A DNA stretch of 64,000 nucleotides from Leptospira jelokensis (GCF_004769635.1 NZ_RQGH01000014.1:109886-173885), one strand, 5' to 3'; positions 1 through 9,589 are shown, counted from the stretch's first letter. Numbers and translations are program-made. Notes: generated by a model from the sequence alone, not told the origin.

Positions 1-386
1 TGGTCGTAACTATCCTTAACCGGAAAAAGTTCCTTTCTTTCTTCTAAATTAAAATACAAAGAATAATTGATATTTCCTGACAATGAATGGAAGACTGTCC
101 CACCACCTGAGGCCCGCCTGGCAATATAACAAAAGTTTGGTTTTGGTTTTTTGCCAAACCCATTCCTTTTCGCTTCCGTTTCGTAGGCACTTACCACATG
201 TTCTTTGATATTTCGGTAAGGGTTTTCGGATAAACCAAGGATGATGGAATCAGGATTTTTCCATAAACGGATCCCTGCTGTGATATTTGATTTTACCATA
301 TGAACAGCAATGGATTCCTCGATCGCCAAATTGTAGTAAGGCGATCTAGGCGGGGTAGGTGGAAAGAAAAATACTTTAGAACTCAC
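1..386 (-). CDS. lipoate-protein ligase A-like protein, 3' part outside window
   Basis: Reading the minus strand from GTG at 386 gives a frame that stays open to the window edge. It encodes NLAIEESIAVHMV near the N terminus and then RRASGGGTVFH followed by GNINYS. These match the conserved N-terminal helix and the RRxSGGGxVxHDxGNxNxS substrate-binding loop of the LplA/LipM lipoyl or octanoyl transferase family. Such enzymes attach lipoate or octanoate to E2 and GcvH lipoyl lysines; SucB in this window is a possible client (inference). The Asp usual after the His of the loop is Ser here (FHSLSGN). The GTG start overlaps the rhomboid stop as GTGA, so translational coupling is likely. Only about 128 residues are visible, so ligase, octanoyltransferase and amidotransferase subtypes cannot be separated. 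Confidence 0.8.
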   Translation of the reverse strand, partial: MSSKVFFFPPTPPRSPYYNLAIEESIAVHMVKSNITAGIRLWKNPDSIILGLSENPYRNIKEHVVSAYETEAKRNGFGKKPKPNFCYIARRASGGGTVFHSLSGNINYSLYFNLEERKELFPVKDSYD

Positions 387-1207
387 TCGTTGAAGTATTT
401 TTGGGAAGCTTCATTTAAAAATTTTCGTTCTTTTCTAGATAAGGATTCCATTCCGTTTTTGGAAATTTTTTCTAAAAGTTCGTCCACTTTGGTTTTGGCA
501 TTTTCTCGTTTTGCCATTTCTTCTTGGTAACGCATAAACCTACGCTTTTGTAAGTATCGCGATAAAGACCAAGAGGGTAATGTTGATTTGGTCCCACGCC
601 AACCTGTGTAGAGTTTCATTAGGATCACACCACCAATGGCACCACCCAAATGGGCAAAGTGAGCCACTCGTTCTCCTTGGGCAAAAAGAACCATAAGCAT
701 CACAATCATCACAAAGTATTTGGCGCGCATCGGAAAGATGAGAAAAACGAGAAGTTCTCTATTGGGCCAAGTCATCCCATAGGCAACAAGGAGGCCATAG
801 ATACTGGCACTGGCCCCGACAACGATTCCTTGTGGGATTCCAAAAAATTGAGCGGTGATGGTTCCAATCCCACCAAGAAATGCAGTGAAAAAATAAAATT
901 TAAGGAAAGCACGTTCCCCCCACATTTCAGCAAGTTCGGATCCAAACATCCAAAGGCTTAACATATTAAAAAGGATGTGTAAAAAACTTCCATGTAAGAA
1001 GGCATAACTCACAAGTTGCCAAACCCAACCTCGGAATACAAGTTCTGGAGAGAGTCCGAAATAGAGTTCTGCTAAGGGAGATTGTAAGGTGAGTTTTGTC
1101 AAAAGTTGCAGAATGAAACAAATCACATTGATGAAAATGAGAGTGCGGACTACGGGAACCATGGGTGGTCCAAATCGAAGTTCATATCCTGGGGTACGAG
1201 AGGCCAT
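383..1207 (-). CDS. rhomboid family intramembrane serine protease
   Basis: A 274-residue polytopic membrane protein of the rhomboid family, which cleaves transmembrane segments of substrates within the bilayer. Visible hallmarks are FGPPMVPVVR at the N terminus, HILFNMLSLW, the nucleophile motif GASASIYG (Ser about 133; the usual Gly after Ser is Ala) and the catalytic His in HFAHLGGAIGG (about 186). About 70 polar, charged residues follow the membrane core. An in-frame ATG at 1258 exists, but it would overlap the divergent hydrolase gene, and the family normally begins just before the FGPP motif, so I prefer ATG 1207. The stop overlaps the GTG of the lipoate-ligase-like gene. Substrate unknown. 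Confidence 0.88.
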   Translation of the reverse strand: MASRTPGYELRFGPPMVPVVRTLIFINVICFILQLLTKLTLQSPLAELYFGLSPELVFRGWVWQLVSYAFLHGSFLHILFNMLSLWMFGSELAEMWGERAFLKFYFFTAFLGGIGTITAQFFGIPQGIVVGASASIYGLLVAYGMTWPNRELLVFLIFPMRAKYFVMIVMLMVLFAQGERVAHFAHLGGAIGGVILMKLYTGWRGTKSTLPSWSLSRYLQKRRFMRYQEEMAKRENAKTKVDELLEKISKNGMESLSRKERKFLNEASQKYFNE

Positions 1208-1271
1208 AAATTCAAGATCGTAAATCTTGAGTGACAAGGAAAGTCGATTTCCTAGCATCGAGGAAGTGATT

Positions 1272-2219
1272 GTGCAACTCTACGGAGTCCGCGGTTCCAT
1301 AGCGAGCCCACTCCGAAACCAAGACTACCGCAAAAAGATAACTGAGATTCTAGACCTCTACAAACAATCTGGGGCTGAAGGGTCTGCGGACGAGTTTTGG
1401 CAAAATCTTCCCTACCATTTGAAATTTGTCACAGGATCTGACACAACCTGTGTTTCGGTGACGGATGATGATGGGGAAACCTATGTTTTGGATATGGGAA
1501 CGGGACTCCGCAATTTAGGGGATGAACTTGTTTCGGAATACTTCACAAACCAACTGAAAAAAACAGTTTCGTTTTTCATTACCCACACCCACTGGGATCA
1601 CATCCAGGGCCTTCCCTTTTTCAAACCCATTTATTTTCCAGATTTCCATCTGCATTTTTACTCCCCGTATTCTGACTTAGAAAAACGCTTACAAAGGCAA
1701 CAAGAACCTGAGTTTTTCCCTGTGCCCTTGGAGGGAACTGGTTCCGCCAAAGAGTTCAAATTGTTTTTCCCTGGGGACGTTTTGGAGTTTCCTTCGGGGC
1801 TAAAGGTGGAGTGTTACCCACTCAAACACCCTGGTGGTTCGTTTGCGTACAAATTCACAAACCGTGCTGGAAAAATTTTTATTTTTGCAACGGATGCTGA
1901 GTTCACCGGGGCAGACATGGACCTCATCCATGAGTGTTTGCCATTTTTTGCTGATGCTGACCTATTGATTTTAGATACACAGTATACCTTGGATGAATCA
2001 TTTTCCAAATTTGATTGGGGTCATACGGCTTATACGATGTCAGTGAATTGTGCTTCGTCTTGGCGTGTTAAAAACTTAGTGCTCACCCACCACGAACCAA
2101 GTTATTCCGACGAAAAAATTTATGATATTTATGAAAGTGCCATATTGCACAAACAGCAATTAGGTGAAAAAAAATTAAAAATTCATTTAGCGAGAGAAGG
2201 ACTTAGATTCCATCTATAA
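1272..2219 (+). CDS. MBL-fold metallo-hydrolase
   Basis: Metallo-beta-lactamase-fold hydrolase of about 315 residues. It opens with [12 protein letters not shown], typical of the GVRGS group of MBL hydrolases that includes cyclic-nucleotide phosphodiesterase-like and RNase Z-like proteins. The metal-binding motif HTHWDH (about residues 105-110), a later KHPGGSF His, DAEF and a C-terminal LTHHEPS complete the usual ligand set. The open frame extends to TTG at 1227, but GTG at 1272 has GAGGAA six bases upstream and removes overlap with the rhomboid gene. The stop TAA shares one base with the ATG of the penicillin-binding protein. Substrate cannot be read from sequence. Confidence 0.85.
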   Translation: MQLYGVRGSIASPLRNQDYRKKITEILDLYKQSGAEGSADEFWQNLPYHLKFVTGSDTTCVSVTDDDGETYVLDMGTGLRNLGDELVSEYFTNQLKKTVSFFITHTHWDHIQGLPFFKPIYFPDFHLHFYSPYSDLEKRLQRQQEPEFFPVPLEGTGSAKEFKLFFPGDVLEFPSGLKVECYPLKHPGGSFAYKFTNRAGKIFIFATDAEFTGADMDLIHECLPFFADADLLILDTQYTLDESFSKFDWGHTAYTMSVNCASSWRVKNLVLTHHEPSYSDEKIYDIYESAILHKQQLGEKKLKIHLAREGLRFHL

Positions 2220-4642
2220 TGACTATGAACAAAGAAAAAACATTACGTATCACCATCACAACATTCTTTAGCATTGCTTTACTTGGTGGACTATTTTTTG
2301 GTTACATCCTCTCTGAGGTGAACAAAGGAAAAGAATTACAAAAACTTGCTTCCTACCAACCCACAACGCCTACCAAACTTTATGACACAAACGGTGTGCT
2401 CATTGCAGAGTTATACCGACACAAACAAGAACTCTTAAAATACAGTGATATCCCTCCTCATGTGATCCATGCATTTTTATCTGTTGAGGATGATAACTTT
2501 TTTAATCACTTTGGAATCGACTTTTTGGCCATTGTTCGTGCTGCCATTAAAAATATTTTTGCAGGACGAATTGTCCAAGGTGGATCTACCTTAACACAAC
2601 AGTTGGCAAAAACCATTTTGCAACAACGGAAAAAAACCTTTGGTCGTAAATTCTTAGAAGCACTTCTTACCTTACAAATCGAACAAGAATACACCAAAGA
2701 AGAAATCTTGGAAATTTATTTTAACTTAATTTATTTGGGACATGGAACAACAGGATTGTCATCTGCGGCCAATGTTTATTTCCAAAAAGATGTAAGGGAC
2801 TTAAGTATTGCGGAAGCGGCAATGCTTGCAAGGCTTCCCAAGGCACCTGTAACGTACTCTCCTTTCAAAAATCCAAAAGAAGCCAAACAAGCCCATATGG
2901 TAGTGCTTGGCCTTATGGCAAAAAATGGATTTATCCCAAAAGACCAAGTGCAAAAGATCCATGATGATTTTTGGGACCGCTATTGGCCAGTGGTCATCAC
3001 ACAATCTCCATCACGTTCCACATGGGGTGCCAAACTCAACAGGGCTCCGTATTTCACGGAGTGGGTTCGCCAAATTTTAGAAAAGGAATTGGGTGAAGAA
3101 GCATTGTATACTGGTGGTCTTCGTGTTTATACCACTTTAGATGTAAGAAAACAAGAAATCGCTGATGAAGAACTCCGCAAAGGGCTTATCGAACAAGATA
3201 AATATGCCTTTGGTGCAAACTTTCGTTATGCGGGACGTGCTGACCGTGGCCTTGTTTCGTTATACAATTTGTTTGGTTCCATTTTCCCTGTTGGTGTTCC
3301 TTATGTGACAAGCCTAGATGATAGACAAGTCTTTCGTTTGCATTTAGAAAAGGAAATGGCACCTGCATTGGAACTTTTAACAGATTTTGTTCCTTCCGAA
3401 AACGAAAGTGCTGCTGTCAAAGAATTCCAAAGATCATCTCTTGTATTCTCTTCCAACTTACATGTGGAAGGTGCCGTCATCACCATTGACCACCAAACAG
3501 GGTACATCCAAACTATGGTAGGTGGGTCTAGGTTTTCACCGAAAAACCAATTCAACCGAGCCATGCAAGCAAGACGCCAAACTGGTTCTGCTTTCAAACC
3601 ATTTGTATACGCAGCAGCGATCCAAAACCGAGCAGTAGGTTCGGGAACAGGGATTATGGATGCTCCACTTACCACCATTACGGAAGAAGGGGAAGGTTAT
3701 TCACCGCAAGATATCTCTGGAGACTTCCGTGGGATGGTTCCCCTTTCAAGAGCCTTGTCTCTATCACTCAATATTGTTTCTGTCCAAGTTCTTATGAGAA
3801 CAGGAACAGACTCTGTTATCGATTTTGCCTCCAAAGTCACGAAAACAAACAAGTCTCGTTTCCCAACAGGCCCCGCTCTTGCACTAGGTGTGGCAGAGCT
3901 CACACCTTATGAAATGGCCCTTGGTTACTCAATCCTTGCCAATAAAGGAAAAGATGTAATTCCTTTTAGCGTTCGTTATGTGTTAAACCAAAGTGGAACC
4001 GTTGTTTACAATAAAGAAAAAGAAGTGCAAGAGACTTTGGCAGAAGAAGCCAAAAATGGAACCATCCAAATCATTCCAGAAGCAACTGCTTATATTATCA
4101 AACAGATGTTAATTGGTGTGGCAATGGGTGGAACTCCAACCCAAGCACTCCGAGCTTCTGATAAAGGGAACTATAAAGGGGAATCTGGTGGTAAAACAGG
4201 ATCCACTTCTTCTTACACCAATGTTTGGTATGCTGGCTTTGACCCAAAATACACATCCATAGTTTGGATGGGTTTTGATAAATCTTCCCTTTCTCTTGGG
4301 AAAGGAGTGACCGCTGCTGGGGTTGCCGCTCCCATCTGGGGGAAAATGTATTCCAGGTTTTATAACGAAGGCCCATACCCAAGTTTTTATCCAAACGGAA
4401 AATCAGAAGAAATCCCTTCCGATGTGGTGAAAGGGGCAACCTGCGCCTTCAATGGCCTTTCTCCAGGACCAAATTGCCCTCTTACAGGCAATTTATTCTT
4501 AAAACCCATCACCATAGCTGGGCGCACTTTGGCTGTTCCTGGTGGGCGCCAATGTGACGGAGATAGAGACCACTACCGTTCTATGGACCTAAATGACTTC
4601 TTACAGAGAGAATTGGAAATCACAGACGAGGAATTGAAATAA
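2219..4642 (+). CDS. class A penicillin-binding protein (bifunctional transglycosylase/transpeptidase)
   Basis: An 807-residue peptidoglycan synthase of the PBP1A type. One N-terminal membrane anchor (about 11-33) is followed by the GT51 glycosyltransferase domain with [10 protein letters not shown] (catalytic Glu about 90) and [13 protein letters not shown]. The transpeptidase domain carries the SxxK motif in TGSAFKPF (Ser457, Lys460), the SxN motif SLN (516-518) and KTG (about 659). It polymerises glycan strands and cross-links stem peptides in the periplasm. The last 60 residues hold three Cys ([12 protein letters not shown] and RQC) that could form disulphides. It overlaps the MBL-hydrolase stop by one base, suggesting co-transcription. 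All catalytic motifs are intact. Confidence 0.95.
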   Translation: MTMNKEKTLRITITTFFSIALLGGLFFGYILSEVNKGKELQKLASYQPTTPTKLYDTNGVLIAELYRHKQELLKYSDIPPHVIHAFLSVEDDNFFNHFGIDFLAIVRAAIKNIFAGRIVQGGSTLTQQLAKTILQQRKKTFGRKFLEALLTLQIEQEYTKEEILEIYFNLIYLGHGTTGLSSAANVYFQKDVRDLSIAEAAMLARLPKAPVTYSPFKNPKEAKQAHMVVLGLMAKNGFIPKDQVQKIHDDFWDRYWPVVITQSPSRSTWGAKLNRAPYFTEWVRQILEKELGEEALYTGGLRVYTTLDVRKQEIADEELRKGLIEQDKYAFGANFRYAGRADRGLVSLYNLFGSIFPVGVPYVTSLDDRQVFRLHLEKEMAPALELLTDFVPSENESAAVKEFQRSSLVFSSNLHVEGAVITIDHQTGYIQTMVGGSRFSPKNQFNRAMQARRQTGSAFKPFVYAAAIQNRAVGSGTGIMDAPLTTITEEGEGYSPQDISGDFRGMVPLSRALSLSLNIVSVQVLMRTGTDSVIDFASKVTKTNKSRFPTGPALALGVAELTPYEMALGYSILANKGKDVIPFSVRYVLNQSGTVVYNKEKEVQETLAEEAKNGTIQIIPEATAYIIKQMLIGVAMGGTPTQALRASDKGNYKGESGGKTGSTSSYTNVWYAGFDPKYTSIVWMGFDKSSLSLGKGVTAAGVAAPIWGKMYSRFYNEGPYPSFYPNGKSEEIPSDVVKGATCAFNGLSPGPNCPLTGNLFLKPITIAGRTLAVPGGRQCDGDRDHYRSMDLNDFLQRELEITDEELK

Positions 4643-4700
4643 GGGAGCTCTTTCCAAAGATCCTTTCGCGATATTTCCCAACCGAAAACCAAACACCTAC

Positions 4701-4725
4701 CTTGCCTGGATCTCAAACAGGCAAG
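4701..4725. repeat. inverted repeat upstream of the sigma-54 promoter
   Basis: CTTGCCTG at 4701-4708 and CAGGCAAG at 4718-4725 form a perfect 8-base inverted repeat with a 9-base spacer. It lies 58 bases after the PBP stop and about 185 bases upstream of the -24 box. No T-tract follows on either strand, so an intrinsic terminator is not supported. Its symmetry and position would suit an upstream activator site for a sigma-54 enhancer-binding protein (inference). Confidence 0.45.
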
Positions 4726-4895
4726 AAAGTCTTTCCACAGAAAAACCCCTCCGGTGTTTTTTCGCCACCGCCCTTTTTGCAGTCAATTTCTTGCAAACCA
4801 CTCAATTTGTATCATTTTTAAGCAATTTCCTCTTTTTTCCCTGATCCTTTTGGCAAATCCAAGTGCTAAAACCCATAGGAACCAGCTTTTGGAGG

Positions 4896-4909
4896 CAAAT
4901 CGCGATTTG
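4896..4909. promoter_or_regulatory. 14-base perfect palindrome overlapping the -24 box
   Basis: CAAATCGCGATTTG is perfectly self-complementary and its right end includes the first G of the -24 GG. A protein bound here would cover the sigma-54 contact. It may be a repressor operator or a chance palindrome; only the symmetry and the overlap are seen. Confidence 0.45.
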
Positions 4910-4924
4910 GCACGATAGTTGCAT
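4907..4924 (+). promoter_or_regulatory. sigma-54 (RpoN) -24/-12 promoter
   Basis: TTGGCACGATAGTTGCAT fits the RpoN consensus YTGGCACGRNNNTTGCW at every defined position. The GG at 4909-4910 and GC at 4921-4922 have the required 12-base offset. The predicted start is near 4934, giving a leader of about 22 bases that contains GGAGGG (4947-4952) just before the ATG at 4956. The 313-base gap from 4643 to 4955 holds this promoter, a palindrome over its left end and an 8-base inverted repeat further upstream. Confidence 0.85.
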
Positions 4925-4955
4925 CCTTTCTCTTGAACAGCAGTTCGGAGGGAAT

Positions 4956-5396
4956 ATGAAAAAGCTACTCGTAACCATGACCATCGCTCTACTCAACTAC
5001 TCTGCATTTGCAGGAGAGGCAACGCTCGCGAACGAAGAAGTGGCATCCCTAATCGAACAGTACGATAACGAAACCCTTGTCGTGATCTCAAATGAACTTG
5101 TCAAAATGGCAAACGAAGAGGAAGGAATTGGTGAATTTGATTTAGCTTCCACTCATTATGATCGTGCTCTGAAAATCAGAGAAGCCATCGGGATGAAATC
5201 TCATAAAAGTTTTGCATCCATCCAATACTTAGCAAGCCAAGCGTATTCAAAAGCCGGTAATTTTTGTGAAGCATCACTCTATGCAAAAAAAGCAAGTGAA
5301 GCATTCCGTAGCCACGGAATCGTGAAATACGAAGAAAAAGCACAAATGGAAGCAAAGGAATTTGCGAAAGCCTGTGCGGTGGTTGCTGCCCGTTAA
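4956..5396 (+). CDS. small secreted TPR-like protein under sigma-54 control
   Basis: A 146-residue protein with a clear Sec signal peptide: KK, a hydrophobic core, then AFA|GEA, cleaved near residue 20. The mature part is helical, with a TPR-like stretch (DLASTHYDRALKIREAIG, then AGNFCEASLYAKKASEAF) and two Cys that could pair. It is probably periplasmic. No specific family was recognised. ATG 4956 is chosen because GGAGGG precedes it and because it lies 22 bases past the predicted sigma-54 start. It sits alone between convergent genes. A sigma-54 promoter implies an ATP-dependent activator and a specific environmental trigger, for instance nitrogen or envelope related, but the signal is not visible. 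Confidence 0.85.
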   Translation: MKKLLVTMTIALLNYSAFAGEATLANEEVASLIEQYDNETLVVISNELVKMANEEEGIGEFDLASTHYDRALKIREAIGMKSHKSFASIQYLASQAYSKAGNFCEASLYAKKASEAFRSHGIVKYEEKAQMEAKEFAKACAVVAAR

Positions 5397-5454
5397 AATC
5401 AATTGTTATGATTCTTTCTAGAGATGGTTACCCTTTTTTTGATTCTTCTTCGAA

Positions 5455-6174
5455 TCAATCCAACTTCACGTGATGATACACGTGGGGTTGGAATTCTTTT
5501 TTTCCATACTTCAATTTTGCAATTTCGAATAATTTAGTTTTTGTATAGGGTTCATCAGATTCCCAAGCAATGCCAAAGTTTGCTTCCTCATACCCTGATT
5601 CATATTGCATCGGGTACAAAGACTTCCCATCATAATAGTAGAGTAGGTTGTGTTGGAATTCCTTGGTAGAATCCAAAGAAAACGTTTCACACGGAATCTT
5701 TGGCACAAACTGTTTTGCCATTCGCTTTGGTTTCCCTTCCACACGGCATTCTTTTGTATTGAGTTCTTTTGTGGATAGTAAAACCCAATCCTTTGATTTT
5801 TCAAACTGGCCTCTGCCAATGATTTGGCGGAATTGGACATGGTCTTCGTATACCTTCCACTCCCGCCAGGTCTTTTTGAATTCCGATTCTGATAGGATTT
5901 GGATGGTTTCTTTCCAATGCAAATGGAAGGATTTGGAACCCATTGCCGATTTTTTTTCCGTTGGCCTGTCATAATAACCTAATGGAAGTCCAATGTCTCT
6001 AGGGAAGGAAGGAGGCAGAGTGCGGATCCAACCCATCTTGGGTGTACAGGCATCGAGTCCTAAAACAAGGGCCACCAAAAGAAGGGATACAGCTTTCTTT
6101 TGGAAACCAATCGGCCCCCGTTTTTGTTTTTCGTTAGAACTGGAAGTAGATAAAATCTTGCCCACCATCTCCAA
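5455..6174 (-). CDS. putative lipoprotein of unknown function
   Basis: A 239-residue unknown. The N terminus has a polar stretch, then VSLLLVALVLGLDAC, which fits a spirochaetal lipobox (LDA|C) with Cys about 43. That makes the signal unusually long, so the exact start is uncertain: TTG at 6174 and ATG at 6168 both lie inside the last codons of the MBOAT gene, which suggests coupled translation. The mature part is rich in Lys, Tyr and Trp and shows no recognised domain. Its position directly behind an MBOAT acyltransferase hints at a shared role in acylating an envelope polymer (inference). The overlap with MBOAT is 41 bases in a different frame. Confidence 0.7.
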   Translation of the reverse strand: MEMVGKILSTSSSNEKQKRGPIGFQKKAVSLLLVALVLGLDACTPKMGWIRTLPPSFPRDIGLPLGYYDRPTEKKSAMGSKSFHLHWKETIQILSESEFKKTWREWKVYEDHVQFRQIIGRGQFEKSKDWVLLSTKELNTKECRVEGKPKRMAKQFVPKIPCETFSLDSTKEFQHNLLYYYDGKSLYPMQYESGYEEANFGIAWESDEPYTKTKLFEIAKLKYGKKEFQPHVYHHVKLD

Positions 6175-7561
6175 AAATTCCGAGTAAAAGTAAAATCACA
6201 ACGGATAAAATGGGGAGTAATATGTTCTGGTATGGTTTTAGTTTTTCATACACAAAAGGAGAGTATTGGAACCAGTTGAACATAAGGCCAAGGGCAATGA
6301 AGGTAGGAAGTTCATCCACTCGGCTAAGGGTATCACCAGTATTGCGTAAGGTCAAAACCCCTTTGAAGATTTCATAGGCTACGTTTAAAGATTCTGAACC
6401 CCTTGCTGCCGCCCTGAAAAATACTCCCGAAAAAGTAAAAATGATAAAGATCACGATGGTGCGGATGAAACCTGCCATGGGGAAGGTGTCGGGAATGAAT
6501 TTCTTTTTGCCACGGTGTAAGTACAAAGATCGTTCGATCCAGATAAGGGCACCTAAATAGGCTCCCCAAATCACAAATGCCCAATTGGCTCCATGCCAAA
6601 GACCTCCCAGGCACATCGTGATAAAAGAATTTAAATTGGAACGGAAAATGGATCCCTTACTTCCCCCAAGTGGGATATAAATGTAATCACGTAACCATGA
6701 TGATAACGTGATATGCCAACGGCTCCAAAGTTCACGAAAGGACTGCGATAAAAATGGACCTTGGAAGTTTTCAGGAATTTCATACCCAAGTAAATTGGCC
6801 GATCCCCTTGCCATATCCGTATAACCAGAGAAGTCACAATACACTTGGATACCAAAGGCAAGGACACTAAAAAAGATCGAAAAACTATCATACTTTGCAG
6901 GGTCCATGTAAAGGGGAGCGATGATCGGAGCAATGTTTTCGGCAATGATTACCTTTTTAAATAATCCACCGATGATGAGAAAAATCCCTTTCTTCATTCG
7001 ATCTTCATCGATCGTAGGGTTGTCCAGTTGCGGAAGGAAATCTTGAGACCTCATGATGGGCCCGGCAATCAGTTGAGGGAAAAACAAAATGAATAAAAAA
7101 TAATCCACAGTGGACATTCGTTTTTCAATGACACCTCGGTAGATGTCCACTTGCACTGCGATGATTTGGAAGGTATAAAAACTAATGGCTAGTGGTAAAA
7201 AGATACTCCATGAACCAGAGATTTCTTTAAAACTTGGATAACCAGTTAAGCCGTACAAAGAATCGGTGATAAAGTAAAAGTATTTAAAAAACGCTAAATT
7301 GATTACGTTTAATACAACAATTGTATACAAAACGGAATCGAATGTTTCCCCTTTCTCTTTTTTGCGAAACATCCATTCGCTGAAAGCATAATTGATTAAG
7401 ATGACAAGAAGGAAGTGGAATAAAAATGGAAAACTAAAGTATGCATAAAACAATAAGGAAGAAACCACAAGTAGGGGTTTACGCCCCTTTTGTGGTATGT
7501 TCCAATAGATTAAGTATGTGAATGCAAATAAAAATAAATAAGGAATCGAATTAAATAACAT
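6134..7561 (-). CDS. MBOAT family O-acyltransferase
   Basis: A 475-residue polytopic membrane protein of the AlgI/DltB-type MBOAT family, which moves acyl groups (often acetyl) across the membrane onto envelope polysaccharides or teichoic-type polymers. Diagnostic stretches are SFRELWSRWHITLSSWLRDY, IPLGGSKGS and GLWHGANWAFVIWGAY with the catalytic His at about 323. Hydrophobic helices fill the rest, and the length is normal for the family. It starts 18 bases after sppA ends, and its stop lies within the following lipoprotein gene, giving an sppA-MBOAT-lipoprotein order. The polymer it modifies cannot be told from this window. Confidence 0.92.
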   Translation of the reverse strand: MLFNSIPYLFLFAFTYLIYWNIPQKGRKPLLVVSSLLFYAYFSFPFLFHFLLVILINYAFSEWMFRKKEKGETFDSVLYTIVVLNVINLAFFKYFYFITDSLYGLTGYPSFKEISGSWSIFLPLAISFYTFQIIAVQVDIYRGVIEKRMSTVDYFLFILFFPQLIAGPIMRSQDFLPQLDNPTIDEDRMKKGIFLIIGGLFKKVIIAENIAPIIAPLYMDPAKYDSFSIFFSVLAFGIQVYCDFSGYTDMARGSANLLGYEIPENFQGPFLSQSFRELWSRWHITLSSWLRDYIYIPLGGSKGSIFRSNLNSFITMCLGGLWHGANWAFVIWGAYLGALIWIERSLYLHRGKKKFIPDTFPMAGFIRTIVIFIIFTFSGVFFRAAARGSESLNVAYEIFKGVLTLRNTGDTLSRVDELPTFIALGLMFNWFQYSPFVYEKLKPYQNILLPILSVVILLLLGIFGDGGQDFIYFQF

Positions 7562-7579
7562 GCAGTTGGTAACCTAAAC

Positions 7580-8578
7580 TCAAATGTCCCAAAGGTATAA
7601 AAACTTTGCGTTGGTTTCACCACCAAGAAGTTTGTCTGCGATTCCAAATGAAATAGGATTTCCTTTGGCATCTGTTGCTTGGTAAATATTTTCAACAGGA
7701 ACTTTTCCTCTTTGGTAGGTTACAATCCGAGGGGAACCTTGTGGATTGCCTTCGTATCTTGGGTGTTTCATGAGTTCGATCACAAAGTTATCAAAGTAAC
7801 CAATAAAGTCGATCATCCCTTCTTTTTGTGCTTGTTCTGCCGTGAATATCCTTCCATCACAAATTTCTTTGAGTCTTGCTTCTGAAACTTTGGGACGTCC
7901 TTTTTTAACGACATCAAAAAAACGGGAATACAAACTATCGATGATGGATTGCAAAATTTTTCTTTGTTCGGATGTCATCTCCGTTGTGGGAGAACCAAGT
8001 GCTTTGTTTGGACCAGAAGTAAAGGATTGGTCTTTGATTCCCAGTTTGTCTAAACCTTCTTTCACATTGATCCCTGACATGATGACCCCTACAGAGCCTG
8101 TAACAGTTGTTGGGTGGGCACCGATGGAATCTGTTGCCATGGCGATGTAGTAGGCACCACTTGCGGCCGTATCCATAAATCCTGCAAAAACAGGGATTCC
8201 TTTTCGTTCTTTGAATTTTTTGATTTCTTGGTAGATGATGTCACTGGCAGTCACCGTTCCACCAGGTGAATTGATTTTTAAAATCACACCTTTGACATCA
8301 GCATCCTTTTCGGCACGTTTTAAGGATTCTTTCACTCGGACCACCATGGAGTCGGAGGCTGGTCCAAAAAAGGATGATTTGGATTCATCAGAAATCATCC
8401 CTTCGATCGAGATAATTACGATTTTTTCTTGATCCTTTCCTGCGATGAGTTTCTCTTCGAATTCAGACTTAGTTGTTGTTGGGAACAAGTTCATACTGTT
8501 TCCGATCACACAAGATTCTGTAAAAAGAACCGAAAGAAGAACGACTAAACTAAAAAGACCAAACTTTCTTAAAGGCAT
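7580..8578 (-). CDS. sppA: signal peptide peptidase SppA (S49 family)
   Basis: A 332-residue S49 serine protease of the short SppA form, which degrades remnant signal peptides at the membrane. A hydrophobic N terminus ends in TESC, a possible lipobox. Core motifs are KINSPGGTVTASD, the nucleophile in DTAASGAYYIA (Ser140) and the general-base Lys192 in SGPNKALGSP, spaced as in the Bacillus enzyme's Ser/Lys dyad. An upstream in-frame region reaches 8827 but overlaps the divergent epimerase gene. ATG 8578 has AAAGG five bases before it and places the signal sequence at the N terminus, so I use it. First gene of the sppA-MBOAT-lipoprotein run. Confidence 0.93.
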   Translation of the reverse strand: MPLRKFGLFSLVVLLSVLFTESCVIGNSMNLFPTTTKSEFEEKLIAGKDQEKIVIISIEGMISDESKSSFFGPASDSMVVRVKESLKRAEKDADVKGVILKINSPGGTVTASDIIYQEIKKFKERKGIPVFAGFMDTAASGAYYIAMATDSIGAHPTTVTGSVGVIMSGINVKEGLDKLGIKDQSFTSGPNKALGSPTTEMTSEQRKILQSIIDSLYSRFFDVVKKGRPKVSEARLKEICDGRIFTAEQAQKEGMIDFIGYFDNFVIELMKHPRYEGNPQGSPRIVTYQRGKVPVENIYQATDAKGNPISFGIADKLLGGETNAKFLYLWDI

Positions 8579-8633
8579 ACAAACCTTTCTAAGATCGTAA
8601 ACTCTGACTTCAATCATTTTTGGGAGATAAATC

Positions 8634-9530
8634 TTGCACCAATTGAAAACTAAATATTCTAGTTTTGGGTCAGAACCGACTGGGGGAGGGCAATGGCTCC
8701 ATTTGCACCTACATTCTCCCGTAGATGGATCCACAGTTTCTGTTGTTGCAGGCCACAAACCCCCCGACCCATTTTTTGCTTCGGGTTCCTTTTTGATGTT
8801 TCCTTGGGTCAACCGCTTAGAACCCAATCCTTGGGCAAGGGAACCATTTTACCCGAGTGTACACTGGCTTACCGATGGGAATGGGATCTCACTCCATGGT
8901 CTCTTTCATAATTTGCCTCGATTTGTTTTGGAGGAAAAAGAAACGGACCAAAAATCCTTTGTGAAATTTGGAATCGAAATCCCAGAGTCTTGGAAGGGCA
9001 CCTTACTTTCCAAAATCCAAGTGAGAGAGGTCTACGAACTCACGCCAACTGAACTAAAAATCATCTATGAATTGGAAAATCAGTCAAAAGAAGACTTCCC
9101 ATTTGCTCTCGGAATCCATCCGTACTTTCGCTTACACGAAGAGGAAACGATTGATGATTTATTCCTCATTGGTTCCGGATTCCACCAAATCAAATTGGGA
9201 GACTATTTATTGCCCGAACGAGTGTTAACTGAAGAAGTCGTCATCAATTCAGAAATCCCACTCGGTGGAAAAAATTTTGACGATTTGTACGTGGCGAAAG
9301 GTGAAGCAGTCCCTTATATAGGACTTTTTTCGATGAACAAAAAGGAAAAATTAATCATCAGTGGTGGAAACTTTTACCAAGTGTTCACACCGCAAGATCG
9401 AAAGTCCATTGCCATCGAACCCATGACAAGCACAGGAAACTTTTTACATTTTCCTGGTGCAAGTCCTAGTATCGTGAAGGCAGAATCCGAAAAAAAAATC
9501 GAATTTTCGATTCGTTTGGATCAATTCTAA
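8634..9530 (+). CDS. aldose 1-epimerase family protein
   Basis: A 298-residue member of the galactose mutarotase-like superfamily, interconverting alpha and beta anomers of a hexose or hexose phosphate. Signature stretches are FPWVNRLEPN, ISLHGLFHN (substrate His), FALGIHPYFRL (second catalytic His) and IAIEPMTSTGN. The start is TTG with GGGAG seven bases upstream. It is divergent from sppA with only 55 bases between starts, so the two promoters must be back to back. The sugar is unknown, and YeaD-like hexose-6-phosphate epimerases are an alternative to free-sugar mutarotases. Confidence 0.85.
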   Translation: MHQLKTKYSSFGSEPTGGGQWLHLHLHSPVDGSTVSVVAGHKPPDPFFASGSFLMFPWVNRLEPNPWAREPFYPSVHWLTDGNGISLHGLFHNLPRFVLEEKETDQKSFVKFGIEIPESWKGTLLSKIQVREVYELTPTELKIIYELENQSKEDFPFALGIHPYFRLHEEETIDDLFLIGSGFHQIKLGDYLLPERVLTEEVVINSEIPLGGKNFDDLYVAKGEAVPYIGLFSMNKKEKLIISGGNFYQVFTPQDRKSIAIEPMTSTGNFLHFPGASPSIVKAESEKKIEFSIRLDQF

Positions 9531-9589
9531 AAAAAATCATTCTCTTTATCGAACAAACTGTCTAAGAAAAAAAAGAGGATAGTCCCCCC

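Noticed and set aside
5439..5458. Hairpin TTGATTC/GAATCAA between convergent genes as a terminator
   Set aside because: The T-run comes before the hairpin on the plus strand and A's follow it on the minus strand, so neither direction has the stem-then-U order.
7580..8827. 415-residue form of SppA
   Set aside because: The extra 83 residues overlap the divergent epimerase gene and push the signal sequence inside the protein.
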